A DNA stretch of 25,408 bases from an uncultured Clostridia bacterium (GTDB lineage: Bacteria > Bacillota > Clostridia > TANB77 > CAG-508). The stretch spans positions 1 through 25,408 of the forward strand of contig CAKPQL010000019.1 in NCBI GenBank assembly GCA_934178555.1, in the 5' to 3' direction. Both the position numbers and the translations under genes were made by a program. Positions 23,726 through 25,408 of the stretch are shown one piece after another; positions within the stretch are counted from its first letter, which is position 1, and each line of letters opens with the position of its first letter. Under the pieces are notes generated by a model. The model did not search any database and had not been told where the DNA came from. It saw only the letters and a program-made list of their open reading frames with translations.

Positions 23726-23911
23726 ATGAATGATTATGAAAGAAGCATACAAGCTATTAAAGAATATGATAGAAAAATATCTGTAAAAGAATGGAATAAA
23801 ATAGCAGTGCAATTCAATTATTTATCTGCTAAAACATTAGTAAGATTAAGCAGTAATAAAAATTTTTCAGAGTTGAATGATATAATAAGGAAAAGTAGTT
23901 ATATAAAATAA
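23726..23911 (+). CDS. 61-aa single HNH-associated-repeat-like protein
   Basis: ATG 23726 follows GAGGTGG at 5 nt (an in-frame GTG at 23717 would overlap that site). The 61 residues are one copy of a repeat: a helix (NDYERSIQAIKEYDRK), then KEWNKIAVQFNYLSAKTL and FSELNDIIRK. The EWN...YLSA pattern followed by a hydrophobic-Asn/Ser-Glu-Leu helix is shared with both repeats of the 185-aa protein just downstream and resembles the homing-endonuclease-associated HNH repeat family, which binds DNA next to a nuclease. No nuclease motif is present here, so it may be a stand-alone DNA binder. Divergent from the MazF-like gene; shared intergenic region. Confidence 0.6.
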   Translation: MNDYERSIQAIKEYDRKISVKEWNKIAVQFNYLSAKTLVRLSSNKNFSELNDIIRKSSYIK

Positions 23912-23954
23912 GTTATTTATGCTTGACTAAGATATTTGTCTATACTCTGTACCT

Positions 23955-24048
23955 TTCGACAAATATATACAAAATATTACAAATTTGGAAAAAATTAACG
24001 TGGTAAAATCTTATTATTACCTTTATAATTTTTAAGAGGTGGTAATAA
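23955..24048 (+). promoter_or_regulatory. Control region of the 185-aa repeat/Spo0E gene
   Basis: Contains TTCGACA (23955-23961), an extended -10 TGG-TAAAAT (TAAAAT 24004-24009) 42 bp later (twice the 21-bp gap of the other sites), and an inverted repeat TTATTACC (24014-24021) / GGTAATAA (24041-24048) whose right arm overlaps the GAGGTGG ribosome site. A second TATAAT stands at 24024-24029. Which -10 is used is not clear. Confidence 0.4.
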
Positions 24049-24051
24049 AAA

Positions 24052-24609
24052 ATGAACAGACAAGAAACGTCAGTGAAAGAATTAAAGAAAATGTTGAGCA
24101 AAAATAATAACTTAAATTCAGAAGAATGGAATGAGTACGCGCTTAAGAAAGGATTTTTGAGTGCTATCACAATAATAGCTCACGAAAATGTATTAAACTG
24201 GGAAGAATTAAAGAAGAAACTCAGAAAAAAAGATAAGAAGCTAGATGCAAAAATAGAAAAGGCAAGATACGAATTAAATAAATCTATAGAAGAAACAGGA
24301 TTAAACTCAGAAAGAACAAGACAATTAAGTAATAAAATAGATGAATTAATAAACTTATATTATGAGACTAAAGAAGAGACATATACAAGAAAGCAAAAAG
24401 AATATCCATTTGATTGTAAAATGATAGAAAACTATAAAAAGAGTTATATAGAACTAAAAGAATATTGTCTAAAAAATAATACTTTTCCAACTACAAAAGA
24501 GTGGAACGATATAGCAAAGAAAAATAAATATTTAAGTTGCCAAGCAATTGAATATGTTTCTGGACTAAATTGGAATGAAATTAGAGAAAAAATCTTAAAA
24601 GAAATTTAA
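24052..24609 (+). CDS. HNH-repeat / Spo0E-like / HNH-repeat fusion protein
   Basis: A 185-aa protein in three parts. Residues 7-59: repeat 1, SEEWNEYALKKGFLSAITII and LNWEELKKKLRK. Residues 63-105: a two-helix segment KIEKARYELNKSIEETGLNS followed by TRQLSNKIDELINLYYE, which fits the Spo0E-like aspartyl-phosphate phosphatases; S93 and D97 are in the positions of the family SQELD motif (Q is N here). Residues 128-185: repeat 2, ELKEYCLKNNTFPTTKEWND and LNWNEIREKILKE. Spo0E enzymes remove phosphate from Spo0A~P and so delay sporulation. The repeats resemble the homing-endonuclease-associated HNH repeat, but no nuclease is present. GAGGTGG precedes the ATG, and a terminator follows at 24652-24684. 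I infer a prophage-encoded regulator acting on host development. Confidence 0.65.
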   Translation: MNRQETSVKELKKMLSKNNNLNSEEWNEYALKKGFLSAITIIAHENVLNWEELKKKLRKKDKKLDAKIEKARYELNKSIEETGLNSERTRQLSNKIDELINLYYETKEETYTRKQKEYPFDCKMIENYKKSYIELKEYCLKNNTFPTTKEWNDIAKKNKYLSCQAIEYVSGLNWNEIREKILKEI

Positions 24610-24651
24610 AAAAATAAAAAAATTTTTAAAAATATTTTTTACTAAAAATAG

Positions 24652-24684
24652 ACCGCAGTCGTACCAACGATTTGCGGTTATTTT
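24652..24684 (+). terminator. Rho-independent terminator of the repeat/Spo0E gene
   Basis: ACCGCA and TGCGGT form the outer stem, TCGT and ACGA the inner one, with a small bulge and an ACCA loop; TTATTTTG follows. Confidence 0.7.
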
Positions 24685-24701
24685 GTCGAAACCCAGTTTT
24701 T

Positions 24702-24730
24702 TTGACATTAGGAAAATAACACTATATAAT
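24702..24730 (+). promoter_or_regulatory. Consensus promoter of the structured leader / 46-aa gene
   Basis: TTGACA (24702-24707), 17 bp, TATAAT (24725-24730). Just upstream lies TGTCGAA (24684-24690), the inverted TTCGACA box, forming a dyad with the -35 box (TGTCGAAA...TTTTTTGACA) that could be an operator covering the -35. Confidence 0.7.
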
Positions 24731-24740
24731 AAGAAAAAAA

Positions 24741-24818
24741 GAGATAGCTCAGCTGGAACTGAAACTATCTCAAGAGTGTATATTAAAAAAGCCAATATAC
24801 AAATATAATATACACTCT
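24741..24818 (+). ncRNA. Highly folded 5' leader with two alternative hairpins
   Basis: The leader begins with GAGATAG (24741-24747) / CTATCTC (24765-24771) closing a second small TCAG/CTGA stem. Then AGAGTGTATATTA (24773-24785) pairs perfectly, 13 bp, with TAATATACACTCT (24806-24818). Within it GTATATT (24778-24784) can instead pair with AATATAC at 24794-24800 inside the loop, so two exclusive folds exist. Located between promoter 24702-24730 and ATG 24849. Known riboswitch or T-box motifs were not recognised. Confidence 0.5.
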
Positions 24819-24848
24819 AATTTTGAAAATGTCAATTGGAGGTATATT

Positions 24849-24989
24849 ATGAATTTTGAAAAGTTAGTAAAAGAAAGAATTGAAGAAAATGAAAAAATAT
24901 TTAATAAAGAGGAAATATGCTTTATAAATAAGAAAATGGAAACCATAAAAAAAGTATATTTATTAGCTTTGTTAGATACTAAAATGTAA
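24849..24989 (+). CDS. 46-aa small helical protein
   Basis: ATG 24849 follows GGAGGT at 5 nt. The 46-residue product begins MNFEKLVKERIEENEKIF and continues NKKMETIKKVYLLALLD, two probable helices with one Cys. It resembles small uncharacterised proteins of Clostridia phages and plasmids, but I cannot name the family. It is downstream of a strong promoter and a folded leader, so it may be regulated at translation or by RNA switching. Confidence 0.55.
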   Translation: MNFEKLVKERIEENEKIFNKEEICFINKKMETIKKVYLLALLDTKM

Positions 24990-25188
24990 TGCAATTTTTA
25001 ATGCAACGTCAAAGAAAAGTTGTAAAAAACGAAGAAAAAATATAAAAAGTAGTATTTTATAAGCTAATATGAAATGGCTTTAAATAGCATGTTGCGAGAA
25101 GATATAAAGAACGAAAAAAAAATATAAAAAATGTACTTTTTATCATTTACACAAGAATAAGAAATTGGTTTATACATAAAAATAAAAT
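24990..25188. other. Gene-free stretch with an imperfect direct repeat
   Basis: No convincing frame. Two A-rich copies of a roughly 27-nt unit lie at about 25028-25054 and 25109-25136 (consensus AACGAARAAAAAATATAAAA with a nearby GTA-TTTT). They could be regulatory or simple low-complexity. The stretch ends in a terminator. No attachment site could be identified. Confidence 0.35.
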
Positions 25189-25232
25189 AGGGGCTAAATG
25201 TAACGTTTATAACGTTTGTTTAGTCTCTTTTT
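25189..25232 (+). terminator. Long rho-independent terminator
   Basis: AGGGGCTAAA with an inner AACGTT (25189-25207), a TAT loop and the matching AACGTT plus GTTTAGTCTCT (25211-25228), an approximately 15-bp stem with two wobble pairs and a small bulge, followed by five T. Confidence 0.8.
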
Positions 25233-25355
25233 GTATTCAGAGAATGTTATGATAAGTTATTACAGAAAACAAATGTAGTAGAAATTAAATTTTGTTTGCC
25301 AAATTTTCCTACCTATAAATTTAATAAAAGTAAATTATAAAAGAAAGGAAAAGAT

Positions 25356-25408
25356 ATGAAAAATAAAATAACAAAAAAAGTATTAATAATACTATTACTA
25401 ATTATACA
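25356..25408 (+). CDS. Start of a probable membrane or secreted protein (3'-truncated)
   Basis: ATG 25356 follows AAAGAAAGGAA. The visible 17 residues, MKNKITKKVLIILLLII, have a basic N-terminus and a run of Leu/Ile, typical of a signal peptide or membrane anchor. The gene runs off the window. A promoter candidate TTGTTT with TATAAA 16 bp later (about 25292-25319) precedes it. It is on the far side of a strong terminator from the 46-aa gene, so it is a separate unit, possibly host DNA. Confidence 0.5.
   Translation, partial: MKNKITKKVLIILLLII

Noticed and set aside
24740..24775. A stretch GATAGCTCAGCTGG resembling a tRNA D-arm
   Set aside because: No acceptor, anticodon or T-arm pairing can be built around it; it belongs to the 7+4-bp hairpin of the leader.

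Overview
The window looks like most of the late (structural and lysis) region of a temperate siphovirus or prophage from a low-GC, sporulating Clostridia-type Firmicute. The evidence is the very AT-rich, AGA/ATA-rich coding, strong AGGAGG-type ribosome sites, some GTG/TTG starts, TGA used as stop, an A118/N4-gp56-type head module and a Spo0E-like domain, which only makes sense in a Spo0A-containing host. No integrase, CI-type repressor or replication gene is in the window, so prophage versus free phage cannot be settled here. Both ends cut through genes.

Layout. 1-600: two tiny Cys-rich proteins and a small HExxH metallopeptidase, ending in a bidirectional terminator. 611-877 (minus): an orphan Cas2-like protein with its own promoter. 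985-10826: terminase small and large subunits, portal, a minor head protein carrying a C-terminal PD-(D/E)XK nuclease (MuF-type polymorphic toxin), a 59-aa protein, scaffold, N4-gp56-type major capsid, four connector/neck/tail-terminator proteins, tail tube and a tail-chaperone candidate. 10900-11442: a membrane-protein moron with its own promoter and terminator, splitting the tail-chaperone pair. 11491-20977: Gp15-type chaperone, tape measure, distal-tail-like protein, a large tail hub/receptor-binding protein, a DUF859-like fibre and a small tail protein. 20977-22340: UviB/BhlA-like protein, holin, and a zinc amidase endolysin with two CW_7 repeats.

22341-25408 is an accessory region built of short, separately promoted units: a 51-aa minus-strand gene, a candidate small RNA, a long MazF-like toxin without a visible antitoxin, a 61-aa single-repeat protein, a 185-aa protein with the order repeat - Spo0E-like domain - repeat (the repeats resemble the homing-endonuclease-associated HNH repeat), a 46-aa protein behind a highly folded leader, and the start of a probable membrane or secreted protein.

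The most interesting signals are the repeat/Spo0E/repeat fusion and a heptamer TTYGACA. The heptamer lies upstream of each candidate cargo start (Cas2-like gene, tail moron, the two repeat genes, the 46-aa gene). In three cases it sits exactly 21 bp from an extended -10 (TGY-TAYAAT). This suggests a shared control of cargo genes separate from the structural operon. All functional calls are by eye from translated sequence; no database search was run.
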